Positions 46,680 to 56,191 of a stretch of DNA of 64,000 nucleotides are shown here, piece after piece (the stretch's first letter is position 1; every line of letters starts with the position of its first letter). The position numbers and the translations under genes were made by a program. Origin of the DNA: Capnocytophaga bilenii (lineage in GTDB: Bacteria; Bacteroidota; Bacteroidia; Flavobacteriales; Flavobacteriaceae); the NCBI RefSeq assembly GCF_017565765.1, contig NZ_JAGDYP010000001.1, positions 399,972 to 463,971 of the forward strand. Reading direction: 5' to 3'. The notes beneath the pieces were generated by a model. The model was given only the letters and a program-made list of their open reading frames with translations, had not been told where the DNA came from and did no database searches.

Positions 46680-47953
46680 TGATACCTATTACCCCATAAT
46701 TTTTTCAGATATTCCCGCAGTGCCTGCTCACGGGGGTTGTTCCCAGGTTGATAAAACACCTCTCCTTGTAAATCATCGGGCAGGTAATCCTGAAAAGCAA
46801 AGTTTTGGTCGTAATCGTGAGCATATAGGTAATCTTTGCCATAGCCCAATTCTTTCATCAACTTAGTAGGAGCGTTGCGCAAATGAATAGGCACAGGCAA
46901 ATCTCCTGTCTGTTTCACAACCTGCTGTGCCTTGCCAATCGCCTTGTATGAGGCATTGCTCTTAGGTGATGACGCCAAATAAATAGCACATTGGCTCAAG
47001 ATGATACGAGCTTCAGGATAACCTATCGTAGTTACTGCCTGAAAAGTGTTGTTAGCCAATATCATTGCTGTAGGGTTCGCATTCCCAATATCTTCGGAAG
47101 CTAGTATAAGCATACGCCGTGCTATAAACTTCACATCTTCACCGCCCTCAATCATTCGGGCAAGCCAATACACAGCCCCGTTGGGGTCGCTACCCCTGAT
47201 AGATTTTATAAATGCTGAAATGATATCGTAATGTTGCTCACCCGTTTTATCGTAAAGCACTGTGTTTTTTTGAACCAAATGCAGCACACTATCATTGGTA
47301 ATCACTACAGGTTCTCCTATGGGGGTAGCATTCACAATAAGCTCAAAAGTATTCAGCAGTTTGCGCCCATCGCCCCCCGATAGCCGTAAAAGAGCCTCTG
47401 TTTCTTTCAGTACAATTTCTCTTTTTTTCAGCAGCTCGTCATTGGCAATGGCGTTGTGCAATAGGAGTTCCAAGTCTTTACGTTCAAAGGCATTGAGTAC
47501 ATACACTTGGCAGCGCGATAATAGTGCCGGTATCACCTCAAAGCTTGGGTTTTCAGTAGTAGCACCTATTAGCGTAATCCAACCCTTCTCTACCGCCTGC
47601 AACAGCGAGTCTTGCTGGGTTTTATTAAAGCGGTGTATCTCGTCTATAAACACAATGGCATTTTGGTGAGTAAACAATCCACCTCCTTGTTTGCTTTGGT
47701 CTATCACCTCGCGTACCTCTTTAATGCCCGAGCTAATGGCACTCAAGGTAAAAAAACGCCTATTGCTTTGCTGGGCAATAATATTGGCAAGCGTAGTTTT
47801 ACCCGTACCAGGAGGTCCCCAGAAAATAAGTGAAGGTAAAAATCCACTCTCTATCTGCTGTCGCAAAGCCCCTTGTGCGCCTACCAAATGCTCTTGCCCC
47901 ACATATTGCGCAAGCGTTGTAGGGCGCATACGTTCTGCTAACGGAATAAACAT
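46673..47953 (-). CDS. rarA: replication-associated recombination protein RarA
   Basis: A 426-residue AAA+ ATPase that acts at stalled replication forks. It has Walker A FWGPPGTGKTT, Walker B VFIDEIHRFNK and sensor 1 GATTENPSF. The MgsA/Wss1-type C-terminus contains DPNGAVYWLARMIEGGED. The length is standard. Confidence 0.95.
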   Translation of the reverse strand: MFIPLAERMRPTTLAQYVGQEHLVGAQGALRQQIESGFLPSLIFWGPPGTGKTTLANIIAQQSNRRFFTLSAISSGIKEVREVIDQSKQGGGLFTHQNAIVFIDEIHRFNKTQQDSLLQAVEKGWITLIGATTENPSFEVIPALLSRCQVYVLNAFERKDLELLLHNAIANDELLKKREIVLKETEALLRLSGGDGRKLLNTFELIVNATPIGEPVVITNDSVLHLVQKNTVLYDKTGEQHYDIISAFIKSIRGSDPNGAVYWLARMIEGGEDVKFIARRMLILASEDIGNANPTAMILANNTFQAVTTIGYPEARIILSQCAIYLASSPKSNASYKAIGKAQQVVKQTGDLPVPIHLRNAPTKLMKELGYGKDYLYAHDYDQNFAFQDYLPDDLQGEVFYQPGNNPREQALREYLKKLWGNRYHY

Positions 47954-47980
47954 CTTTATAGTCTCACTTTATAAACTTAC

Positions 47981-48003
47981 AAAAAAAACCGCTTTTAGCG
48001 GTT
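47981..48003 (-). terminator. terminator of the outer-membrane protein gene
   Basis: On the minus strand AACCGC-TAAAA-GCGGTT is followed by a T run; lies 29 bases after the stop at 48032. Confidence 0.8.
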
Positions 48004-48031
48004 CTTTTATAGTTCAGTATTTTGTAATTTC

Positions 48032-48565
48032 TTAAAACTTATAAGCTATTTTGATACCCAAATTAGGTTCTACAGCCCAAAACTTAGAATCTCCATTTAC
48101 CTCTTTACCAAAGTTACGCGCAATATTAGCATAAGGAGCTATCACAAAAGTATCGTTGTAGTTAAATTGATAACCAGCCCCCAAGCCCACTATAAACGAG
48201 TTCATATTCACCTTAGTAACTTCATCGGCATAGGTAAATTTACCAAAACGGGTTTTTATAAATGGATTGATGTAAGGGCCTGAATTACCATCAAGGTCAA
48301 AATAGTAGTTATAGCCCAGCTTGAAGCTAGTACAGTTATATTTTTCACCACTTTTCTTAAAAAAGAAAGAATATTGGTCGTTTATGAACAATTCACCTTC
48401 TATTGATTGGTTGAATGCTACATAGTGCTCATACCCCAATTCTACTGATGAGAGCCAAATTACATTCAAAATGTTCAAATTCACTTGATGTTTAGGATAA
48501 TCATCTTGTGCAAAGGTTTTTGCTGAAAAAACCAATAATATTACAGCTAAAACAATTTTTTTCAT
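48032..48565 (-). CDS. outer membrane beta-barrel protein
   Basis: A 177-residue protein with a signal peptide (MKKIVLAVILLVFSAKTFAQ), alternating beta-strand pattern and C-terminal aromatic residue (IKIAYKF), as in small 8-stranded porin-like barrels. No specific family recognised. It has its own TACCTTTG box (48590-48597, minus strand) and a terminator, so it is monocistronic. Confidence 0.8.
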   Translation of the reverse strand: MKKIVLAVILLVFSAKTFAQDDYPKHQVNLNILNVIWLSSVELGYEHYVAFNQSIEGELFINDQYSFFFKKSGEKYNCTSFKLGYNYYFDLDGNSGPYINPFIKTRFGKFTYADEVTKVNMNSFIVGLGAGYQFNYNDTFVIAPYANIARNFGKEVNGDSKFWAVEPNLGIKIAYKF

Positions 48566-48589
48566 TCTATTATAAGTTTAAATTTACCG

Positions 48590-48597
48590 CAAAGGTA
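48590..48597 (-). promoter_or_regulatory. -7 box for the outer-membrane protein
   Basis: TACCTTTG on the minus strand, 24 bases before the ATG at 48565. Confidence 0.7.
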
Positions 48598-48649
48598 TAA
48601 AATAAATCATTACTACCAAATTTAATTGTCAATTTTAACATAAATATAA

Positions 48650-48811
48650 TAATAAAAGTCCGCTCTTATAGAAACGGACTTCACTATTTAAAACTAACTA
48701 AATTCACTTATGGAGCGTAATAACAACTTAAAAAACACTAAAAAAGATACCTCCACAGTGAATACAAACGAAATATAAAAACACTGCTAAATATATTTCA
48801 TCATACTAACA
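48650..48811 (-). ncRNA. candidate structured small RNA
   Basis: A minus-strand TATCTTTG box at 48818-48825 is followed by about 160 bases with no open frame, ending in the hairpin AAGTCCG...CGGACTT (48681-48656) and a T-rich tail. Inside, ATTCACTGTGGAG (48763-48751) can pair with CTCCATAAGTGAAT (48715-48702). Promoter, structure and terminator together suggest a stand-alone RNA. The 6S-like RNA of Flavobacteria is one candidate class; I could not test this. No gene is seen in 48566-48871 otherwise. Confidence 0.45.
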
Positions 48812-48871
48812 ACACGGCAAAGATATATATTATTTTGAATATATACAAATAAAGTATAGAATAATTTTAAA

Positions 48872-49381
48872 TTATTTTTCTATCCAAGAGGCATATTTCA
48901 CGTAATTAGTTGAAGTTCTTGCTATTAACGCTCTTTGTTCCTCAGTAATATTTTTAATCTTTTTAGCAGGAACGCCTGCGTATAGGCTACCTTTTTCTAT
49001 ATGTGTATTCGGAGGCACTACCGCACCCGCTGCCACGATGCTATCACTTTCCACCACACAGCCGTCCATTACAATGCTGCCCATACCTATTAGCACATTG
49101 TCTTCAATAGTACAACCGTGTACAATAGCATTATGTCCTATCGATACATTATTACCTATTGTAGTAGCGTGTGTTTGGTAAGTAGCGTGAATCACCACAC
49201 CATCTTGTATATTAGTATAATTACCTATCCTGATGCTATTCACATCACCACGAATAACCGCATTATACCATACAGTGCAATGGTCGCCAAGCACTACATC
49301 TCCTGTAAGCGTAGCATTTTCTGCAAAAAAACAACCCTCACCATAAGCAGGCTGCTTCCCATTTACTTTTTTTACTAACAC
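48872..49381 (-). CDS. gamma-carbonic-anhydrase-like hexapeptide-repeat protein
   Basis: A 169-residue left-handed beta-helix protein: GDHCTVWYNAVIRGDVNSIRIGNYTNIQDGVVIH, NVSIGHNAIVHGCTIEDNVLIGMGSIVMDG and IVAAGAVVPPNT show the hexapeptide repeats and the histidines that bind metal in the gamma-CA family. The enzymatic activity of such YrdA/PaaY-like proteins varies. It is a single gene here. Confidence 0.9.
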   Translation of the reverse strand: MLVKKVNGKQPAYGEGCFFAENATLTGDVVLGDHCTVWYNAVIRGDVNSIRIGNYTNIQDGVVIHATYQTHATTIGNNVSIGHNAIVHGCTIEDNVLIGMGSIVMDGCVVESDSIVAAGAVVPPNTHIEKGSLYAGVPAKKIKNITEEQRALIARTSTNYVKYASWIEK

Positions 49382-49475
49382 CTTATTAAATTTTGATTTG
49401 TGAGTTTTGAATTATGTAATGTTAGTCATTTTAGTCACTATATTGCAATAGCTACTAATGATAAATGACTAATGC

Positions 49476-49691
49476 CTAATTAATATGCTTCAGTTTATCA
49501 ATAATTTCTTGTAGTCCGTTTGTTTTTATCTCGAAGGTAGTAGCCAATAGCATTCCCAATTTCCCTTTAGGAAAGCCCTGCGAGCTAAACCATTCAAGGT
49601 AAGACACCGGCAAATCAGCAATCATAGTGCCCTCATATTTACCAAAGGGCATTGGGGTTGTAATAATTTCTTTAAGTATTTCGGGGTTCAT
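49476..49691 (-). CDS. DUF3820 family protein
   Basis: A 71-residue protein with MPFGKYEGTMIADLPVSYLEWF, the DUF3820 signature (putative quorum-sensing-regulated/nuclease-associated small domain). The function is unknown. Confidence 0.85.
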   Translation of the reverse strand: MNPEILKEIITTPMPFGKYEGTMIADLPVSYLEWFSSQGFPKGKLGMLLATTFEIKTNGLQEIIDKLKHIN

Positions 49692-49750
49692 TTAATTTGC
49701 TTAAAAATGATTATTATACAATGCTTTTAACTTTACCAAAATGTATTTTA

Positions 49751-49948
49751 CTAATTAGCACTGCTAATAGGCTCTTCAAAAAATCCTTCAGGAAAACGTA
49801 TTTTCTTCAGTACTTTATTAGCTCGTTCTAACTTTTTAGAAAAATATACCCGCGTATTATCTAATATAGGTGTATCACTATATCTTATTCTGATGTTGTA
49901 TTTTTCTAAATACTCTTTTTCTTTAGCTTTTTTTTCTTGTGCTGTCAT
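49751..49948 (-). CDS. small unknown protein paired with DUF6934
   Basis: A 65-residue charged protein (MTAQEKKAKEKEYLEKYN...) overlapping the end of the DUF6934 gene by 26 bases. No domain recognised. The tight overlap suggests a two-gene module. Confidence 0.6.
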   Translation of the reverse strand: MTAQEKKAKEKEYLEKYNIRIRYSDTPILDNTRVYFSKKLERANKVLKKIRFPEGFFEEPISSAN

Positions 49949-50411
49949 ATGATTGTTGCTTTTTACGATGAACTAAAAAACCTATATAATTACCATTAGG
50001 GTCAAAGGGTTCCATAACTTCTTCAGAAACTAAACCATAAATATAAAAATCTTCTAAGGCTTGTTTTAAGAACTTTGTAATTCCTTTTCTATAAAGCCTA
50101 TTTCTTGATGGAGTACTACCTTCAGCATATATGTAAGCATCAGGATTTTCATCTGTAAAAAGGTAAACAATAGCAACTACTGTTGCTAATACTTTCTCAC
50201 TATCTCCATTATCAGACACTATAGTATCATCTAATAATTCTCCAGTTTCGTTATCTTTATCCCCAAAGCCTAAGTTGAAAAAACCTTTAGCTTCAGTCTC
50301 TTGAAAAATTACTATTTTATAGATTTTTCCTCTTTTCCCTTCACTTATAAATTGATATGTATAAGGTGTTTCATCTTGGGTTATATCGTATTGTGGTAGC
50401 TTCATCTTCAC
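49923..50411 (-). CDS. DUF6934-like protein
   Basis: A 162-residue protein with FNLGFGDKDNETGELLDDTIVSDNGDSEKVLATVVAIVYLF and YAEGSTPSRNRLYRKGITKF, the pattern of the Bacteroidota DUF6934 family of unknown function. It begins 7 bp after bioB and overlaps the small downstream gene. Such pairs are often in variable regions, and a toxin-antitoxin role is only a guess. Confidence 0.7.
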   Translation of the reverse strand: MKMKLPQYDITQDETPYTYQFISEGKRGKIYKIVIFQETEAKGFFNLGFGDKDNETGELLDDTIVSDNGDSEKVLATVVAIVYLFTDENPDAYIYAEGSTPSRNRLYRKGITKFLKQALEDFYIYGLVSEEVMEPFDPNGNYIGFLVHRKKQQSYDSTRKKS

Positions 50412-50417
50412 AGAGTC

Positions 50418-51545
50418 TTATTTCCCTACTTTCACTCGCTTTTTCTCCTCATTGCGTTCTATTTTATGAGTAGGGCGCGTCCATTTAGGATTTTCACCTA
50501 ATGAGTGGTATTGCGAATCAGCAGCTTCTACGGTAGCAGGTTGTGGGTGTGTTTCAAATGGTTTCTGAATACGTATCCCCAGCTCGTTAAGCATACGCAT
50601 ATCCTCATTAATATCAGGATTAGGAGTGGTAAGCAGCTTGTCGCCCGCAAAAATAGAGTTAGCCCCTGCAAAAAAGCACAAAGCCTGTCCCTCTTGGCTC
50701 ATTTGAGTACGTCCTGCCGATAGGCGTACTTGCGAACGAGGCATTACAATACGTGCCGTAGCCACCATACGCACCATTTCCCATATAGCCACAGGCTCAG
50801 CATCTTCTAAAGGCGTACCCTCCACAGGCACCAAAGCATTGATAGGCACCGATTCAGGTTGCGGATTCAGCGTAGAAAGAGCCACCAGCATATTAGCGCG
50901 GTCTTCAAGAGCCTCACCCATACCTATAATACCACCACTACACACTGTAATATTCGTTTTGCGTACATTCTCTATCGTCTGCAACCTATCCTGATAACTG
51001 CGAGTAGAAATAATTTCTTTGTAATAATCTTCCGAAGTATCAAGATTGTGGTTATAAGCGTATAAGCCCGCTTCAGCCAAGCGTTGTGCCTGATTTTCAG
51101 TAATCATACCCAAGGTACAACACACCTCCATATCCAGTTTGTTGATAGTACGCACCATCTCCAAAACTTGTTCAAATTCAGGACCATCTTTCACATTACG
51201 CCACGCAGCACCCATACACACACGCGATGCCCCCGCCGATTTTGCGCGCAAAGTTTGTGCCTTTACCTGCGAAACGCTCATCATATCAGCATTTTCTATC
51301 TTCACTTCGGTCTCATAACGCGCCGACTGTGGACAGTAAGCACAGTCTTCAGAACAGCCTCCTGTTTTTATTGATAGCAAACTCGATACTTGCACCGAGT
51401 TTGGGTCGTGATATTTTCTGTGCACTGTCGCTGCTTCGTATAGCAGTTCCATTAGGGGTTTGTTATAAATAGCAATAATTTCTTCCGTTGTCCAATTATG
51501 GCGAGTGCCATCGTTATTACTACATTGGCAATTGTGATCACACAT
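50418..51545 (-). CDS. bioB: biotin synthase
   Basis: A 375-residue radical SAM enzyme that inserts sulfur into dethiobiotin. The cluster motif is [14 protein letters not shown], with [12 protein letters not shown] and RLSAGRTQM typical of BioB. It extends a little beyond the usual length with a charged tail ([15 protein letters not shown]). No other bio genes adjoin; it lies 13 bp after cmk. Confidence 0.96.
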   Translation of the reverse strand: MCDHNCQCSNNDGTRHNWTTEEIIAIYNKPLMELLYEAATVHRKYHDPNSVQVSSLLSIKTGGCSEDCAYCPQSARYETEVKIENADMMSVSQVKAQTLRAKSAGASRVCMGAAWRNVKDGPEFEQVLEMVRTINKLDMEVCCTLGMITENQAQRLAEAGLYAYNHNLDTSEDYYKEIISTRSYQDRLQTIENVRKTNITVCSGGIIGMGEALEDRANMLVALSTLNPQPESVPINALVPVEGTPLEDAEPVAIWEMVRMVATARIVMPRSQVRLSAGRTQMSQEGQALCFFAGANSIFAGDKLLTTPNPDINEDMRMLNELGIRIQKPFETHPQPATVEAADSQYHSLGENPKWTRPTHKIERNEEKKRVKVGK

Positions 51546-51558
51546 ATCTCTTCTATTA

Positions 51559-52236
51559 TTAGTCTTTTAATATTGATAATATTTTATCTACTTGTTCCTC
51601 TATTGTTAAGTGCGTGTTGTCTATAGTAATGGCATCATTAGCCTTGCGCAATGGCGATTCTTTACGAGTAGTATCCACGTGGTCGCGGTGTTTGATGTTT
51701 GCCAAAACCTCCTCAAAAGATACTTTTTCACCTTTCGCTTGCAATTCTTTAAAGCGGCGTTGTGCACGTACCTCTTCAGAGGCTGTCATAAATATCTTTA
51801 GTTCGGCTTCAGGAAATACAACAGTTCCTATATCGCGCCCGTCCATTACCACGCCTTTTTCTTCGCCCATTTTGCGTTGTAAGTTCACCAAAAAAGTCCG
51901 CACTTCAGGTTGTTTAGCAATTTCGCTCACCCAGTTTGCCACATCTATACTGCGGATATTATCCTCAATATTCTTACCGTCCAAGTAAAGTTCCGAGAAG
52001 CCCAAAGCAGGGTTATATACAAAATTGAATTTGCTGTGTCGCAAAGCCTTCATCAGAGGTTTTATTTCTACTCCTTGGGTAGAAACGAGTCCCTTTTCCA
52101 GCGCCAAGTAAGTAACGCCGCGATACATAGCCCCTGTATCAATATACACATAGCCTAAAGCTTTGGCTACCGCTTTGGCAGTAGTACTTTTTCCTGTTGA
52201 TGAATAGCCATCAACTGCTATAATGATTTTTTTCAT
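51559..52236 (-). CDS. cmk: cytidylate kinase
   Basis: A 225-residue kinase that phosphorylates CMP/dCMP. It has the P-loop [33 protein letters not shown] and [24 protein letters not shown]. Standard length. It follows a small membrane protein gene by 6 bp and precedes bioB. Confidence 0.96.
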   Translation of the reverse strand: MKKIIIAVDGYSSTGKSTTAKAVAKALGYVYIDTGAMYRGVTYLALEKGLVSTQGVEIKPLMKALRHSKFNFVYNPALGFSELYLDGKNIEDNIRSIDVANWVSEIAKQPEVRTFLVNLQRKMGEEKGVVMDGRDIGTVVFPEAELKIFMTASEEVRAQRRFKELQAKGEKVSFEEVLANIKHRDHVDTTRKESPLRKANDAITIDNTHLTIEEQVDKILSILKD

Positions 52237-52242
52237 TATTTT

Positions 52243-52446
52243 TTAGTTTTTAGTTGTTATAGTATCGTTCTTAGTTGTCGTATCGGTAATCTCTGTAGGA
52301 GTACGCATTTTGTGCGATAGGTATCTACCCATATAATTTGCCAATAAGCTAAATACAATAACCGCAAATACGATGATACTCCAGCCTATCACTTTCTGTA
52401 TCCGCTTATTGCGCCCCATTATTTCTTTTTTTATAGGAGAATCCAT
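52243..52446 (-). CDS. small single-span membrane protein
   Basis: A 67-residue protein with one transmembrane helix (VIGWSIIVFAVIVFSLLANYMG) and a Thr-rich tail. No family recognised. It opens the cmk-bioB transcript; TACCTTTG at 52473-52480 (minus) is the likely -7 box. Confidence 0.65.
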   Translation of the reverse strand: MDSPIKKEIMGRNKRIQKVIGWSIIVFAVIVFSLLANYMGRYLSHKMRTPTEITDTTTKNDTITTKN

Positions 52447-52472
52447 AAATCACAAAAGTAATATTCACATTG

Positions 52473-52480
52473 CAAAGGTA
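52473..52480 (-). promoter_or_regulatory. -7 box for the cmk-bioB transcript
   Basis: TACCTTTG on the minus strand, 26 bases before the ATG at 52446. Confidence 0.7.
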
Positions 52481-52542
52481 CGAAATAATTTTTAATGTTT
52501 AGTGTTTAATGATTAATTTTTAGCTGTTACCCCCATTTGCCC

Positions 52543-52815
52543 CAATTCAAAATTCAAAATTCATACATTGATAATTAGTGTTTTTTATTCACATTGTAGG
52601 GGCGATTGGCAAATCGCCCTCACAAAGCAATTTTTTTGCGCACCCACCCTAATTCAAAATTCAAAATTCATACGTTGATAATTAGTATTTTTTATTCACA
52701 TTGTAGGGGCGATTGGCAAATCGCCCTCACAAAACAATTGGCAAATCGCCCTCACAAAACATTTTTTTTGCGCCCCCCTAATTCAAAATTCATAATTCAA
52801 AATTCATAATTCACT
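52543..52815. repeat. two tandem copies of a ~108-bp unit
   Basis: Each unit has AATTCAAAATTCAAAATTC, ATAATTAGTRTTTTTTATTC, then ACATTGTAGGGGCGATTGG and CAAATCGCCCTCACAAA, then TTTTTTTGCGC. The second copy has a further duplication of AATTGGCAAATCGCC. The GGGGCGATTGGC part is found inverted within 1586-1750. In 52447-53032 nothing else is seen apart from the two flanking promoters. Confidence 0.88.
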
Positions 52816-52975
52816 AAAAATTCGTTTTAACAAATAAAAACCAAAAAACAATAATCAATTTTACTGATACCGTAATTATAAGAAACTATATTGCTGATAA
52901 TTTAATAAAATCTCAATTTTAAAGATTTTTTTCATTTGTAAACTGAAAATGTGATGAAAAAAAGTTGTTAAATTA

Positions 52976-53007
52976 TTTGGAAGTTTAGAAAAATCATTAT
53001 ATTTTTG
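52976..53007 (+). promoter_or_regulatory. promoter of the second susCD operon
   Basis: TTTG (52976-52979), 20 bases, TATTTTTG (53000-53007), 26 bases before the susC ATG. Confidence 0.75.
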
Positions 53008-53032
53008 TCCCGAGTTATTAAAATAATTAGCT

Positions 53033-56000
53033 ATGATAAACACTAAAAAAATCTGCTTTGCACTATTTTTACTATATATAGTGCCTTTCGCATTGCAAGC
53101 GCAAGAACGCGAAATCACGGGTACAGTACGTGATGCCAACGGATTAGAAATGCTTGGTGTAGCCGTAACGGTAAAAGGAGAACAAAAGGGTACTCAAACC
53201 GACTTTGATGGAAAATACCACATCAAAACCGAAAAGGGTAAAACCCTTGAATTTAGCTTCCTCGGTATGAAAACCAAAACCTTTGTGGTAGGAGGCAACA
53301 ATCGTATCGATGTCGTACTCGAAGAAGAAACTCACGATTTAGAAGAAGTAGTAGTTACAGGCGTGGGCGTAGCTACCGATAAACGAAAAGTTGCTATCTC
53401 GGTAGATGCCGTCTCAGAGCAATCGCTCAAAAAAATACCCGTTAAAAGCATAGACGATGCTTTAGGCGGAAAAATAGCTGGAGCTCAAATACAATCTATG
53501 TCAGGACAACCAGGGCAGCAAGCTAATATCATCTTGCGAGGTATCAACTCCTTAGGTAGCACACAACCAATGATAATGGTAGATGGTGTGCAGGTAAACG
53601 CTACCAATGCAAGCGTAGGATTTGATAGTAGCAACGTTTCCTCTCGTCTTTCCGATTTAGACCTCTCCAATGTAGAACGCGTAGAGGTTATACAAGGTGC
53701 TGCCGCAGCTACTATCTACGGGGCTCAGGGTGCCAATGGCGTTATACAAATATTCACCAAGCGAGGCAAAAAAGGACAGCGCACCGAGTTTTCTTATAAC
53801 TCATCGCTCAGCCTTGATAATGCCCTTAGTGGAAACCTAGCCTATGCAAAATACCACTACTACAAAACCGATACCGAAGGCTATATAGTAGATGGTAACA
53901 ACCGCCCCATAAAAGTAGACCCCACTACCGGATATTGGACACTCCCCGATGAAACGGTAGATGGCAATACCATACTAAACAAACCTTACAAAGAAAAAAC
54001 TTACGACCATCTCAAACAGTTTTACAAAACTGCCTACACCTATCAGCAATCACTCAATATTACAGGGGCTACAGGCAATGTAGATTACGCCGTGGGTGCT
54101 ACCTTGTTCAACCAGAGCAGTACCACCTTTGGGCGCTATCTAAAGAAGAATTTCAACGCCAACTTTGGAGTAGAGCTCTTCAAGAATTTCACCCTGCGTT
54201 CAGGCACTCAGCTCATTACCAGCAACAACACCGCCAGCGATGTAAACGGGCGCGATACTACCTATGGCTCGTCCAATGTATACAGAGCTTTCCCCTTTGT
54301 CGATATCAATTACATCACCACTGCAGGCACGCCCTTTGTCAATTTTCACCCAGGCGAAAACTCAGTAATGCCTGCCTATATGTATCACTTCCGCACAAGC
54401 AATTCCGATGTAAATCGTGTAATACAAACCATTAGTGCCAATTACAAGCTATCACAGCATATAGATTTAGATTACAAGTATGGCTTAGACCATACCCGCT
54501 ATGAAAATCGGGACTTCATCAAAAACCAAACCAAAACCACTACACCCAGCAAAGGTATAACCCCTTTTGTAGGGCAACTTAGTGTATCACAAACACGCAC
54601 TACCTTCCAAAACTCTTTGCTTAACTTATTTGCACGTTTTGATTTTGAAAAAGATTTTAAGTGGAACTTCCCCCTGCAATCCACCACACAGCTGTCGTAT
54701 GATTGGCGCAAAACTACCGATTATTTGCACCAAAGCGTAGGTACAGGCTATGGGCAAGAACCTCCTTTCACCATTAGTAATGCCAACTCTGCTACCTCCG
54801 AAGATTATACCCAAGAGTTCGTTACCTTTGGCTGGCTGGTAAACCAAAAGTTTGATTATAGTAACCTATTCGGTTTCTCAGTAGGGGTACGTTCAGATTA
54901 CTCATCAGCTTTTGGTAAAGGAGGAAAACCATTTACCTTCCCTCGTGGCGATGCCTATTTTCGCCTTTCCGAATTTATCAAAAACGACCGTATTTACGAC
55001 CTCAAATTGCGCGCTGCTTATGGCGAAGCTGGTATTCAGCCCAATGCTTACGACCGCTTGCTAAGCCTCTCTAATGCCAAATTTGGCACGCGTGGATATT
55101 ACTACTTGCCTACTACTGCTCGCAATCCCGAATTAGGCGTAGAAAAAACACGAGAATTTGAGGTAGGGCTAGATTATACCTTCCGCTTGGGCGAACATTG
55201 GTTCCATCGTATAGGAGGTACAGCTGCCTATTGGGCTCGCAAGTCGCAAGGCTCTATTTACGATATCAGCACTCCCCCTTCTTTGGGTGCTAACAAAATT
55301 AAAGACAACGCTATTAGCCTCTCCAGCAATGGACTGCAACTATCGTTAGACCTCAACGTATTTAGCAACGACCAAATAGATTGGAACTTCGCTACCCGTT
55401 TCAGCAAAGGAAAAACTATGGTAGATGAAATCTCAAACCACAAAACCATAGTAGTAGGAGCAGCAGGCTCTGGGCAAACCTCTATCAAAGAAGGAGAACC
55501 TGTAGGCGCATTCTATGGCTTCAAACCGCTTACCTCGCTCACTCAAACCAATTCCAAAGGAGTGCGATATATTGCTGATGCCGACCTCAATAAATACGAA
55601 ATCGTCAATGGTTACGTAGTCAATAAAACCGATAAAACCGTAATGTTCACTACCGAACAAGAACGCATCGGCGATGCTACCCCAGATTTTACAATGTCGT
55701 TTTTCAACGATATTACCCTTTATAAAAAACTAACACTATCGGTACAGGTAGATTGGACACAAGGCGGAAATATATACAATGCCAGCAAACAGTGGATATA
55801 TAACGACAAAATACACGCCGATTTTGAAAAACCTGTTACCATAGGCGGGCAAACAGCTCCTTTTGTAGCGTATCACCATAGTTTTTACCAAACGGCTCGC
55901 AGCAATGCCTACTTTGTAGAAGATGGTACTTATGTGCGATTGCGCAACGTTTCGCTAAGCTATGATATGGGTAAAATATTAGAAGATACTTTTATAAAAG

Positions 56001-56170
56001 GGCTCACCATTACCGCTTCGGCTCGCAACTTGCTCACTTTTACTAACTATTCAGGTGTCGACCCCGAAGCGGTGGGTACCAATGTGAATAACCCGCTCTA
56101 TCGCGGTATCGACCTTTGGACATTCCCCAATACTCGTAGCTATACTATGGCACTCGCTATCAGATTCTAA
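53033..56170 (+). CDS. SusC/RagA family TonB-linked outer membrane protein (second pair)
   Basis: A 1045-residue TonB-dependent transporter. A signal peptide ends at ALQAQ. The carboxypeptidase-like domain (REITGTVRDANGLEMLGVAVTVKG...FLGMKTKT) closely resembles that of the first SusC, while plug and barrel diverge. Other motifs are LEEVVVTGVGVATDKRK, MIMVDGVQVN and VIQGAAAATIYGAQGANGVIQIFTKRG; the end is SYTMALAIRF. The substrate is unknown. Confidence 0.95.
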   Translation: MINTKKICFALFLLYIVPFALQAQEREITGTVRDANGLEMLGVAVTVKGEQKGTQTDFDGKYHIKTEKGKTLEFSFLGMKTKTFVVGGNNRIDVVLEEETHDLEEVVVTGVGVATDKRKVAISVDAVSEQSLKKIPVKSIDDALGGKIAGAQIQSMSGQPGQQANIILRGINSLGSTQPMIMVDGVQVNATNASVGFDSSNVSSRLSDLDLSNVERVEVIQGAAAATIYGAQGANGVIQIFTKRGKKGQRTEFSYNSSLSLDNALSGNLAYAKYHYYKTDTEGYIVDGNNRPIKVDPTTGYWTLPDETVDGNTILNKPYKEKTYDHLKQFYKTAYTYQQSLNITGATGNVDYAVGATLFNQSSTTFGRYLKKNFNANFGVELFKNFTLRSGTQLITSNNTASDVNGRDTTYGSSNVYRAFPFVDINYITTAGTPFVNFHPGENSVMPAYMYHFRTSNSDVNRVIQTISANYKLSQHIDLDYKYGLDHTRYENRDFIKNQTKTTTPSKGITPFVGQLSVSQTRTTFQNSLLNLFARFDFEKDFKWNFPLQSTTQLSYDWRKTTDYLHQSVGTGYGQEPPFTISNANSATSEDYTQEFVTFGWLVNQKFDYSNLFGFSVGVRSDYSSAFGKGGKPFTFPRGDAYFRLSEFIKNDRIYDLKLRAAYGEAGIQPNAYDRLLSLSNAKFGTRGYYYLPTTARNPELGVEKTREFEVGLDYTFRLGEHWFHRIGGTAAYWARKSQGSIYDISTPPSLGANKIKDNAISLSSNGLQLSLDLNVFSNDQIDWNFATRFSKGKTMVDEISNHKTIVVGAAGSGQTSIKEGEPVGAFYGFKPLTSLTQTNSKGVRYIADADLNKYEIVNGYVVNKTDKTVMFTTEQERIGDATPDFTMSFFNDITLYKKLTLSVQVDWTQGGNIYNASKQWIYNDKIHADFEKPVTIGGQTAPFVAYHHSFYQTARSNAYFVEDGTYVRLRNVSLSYDMGKILEDTFIKGLTITASARNLLTFTNYSGVDPEAVGTNVNNPLYRGIDLWTFPNTRSYTMALAIRF

Positions 56171-56191
56171 CCCCATTAAAATAATACAACA

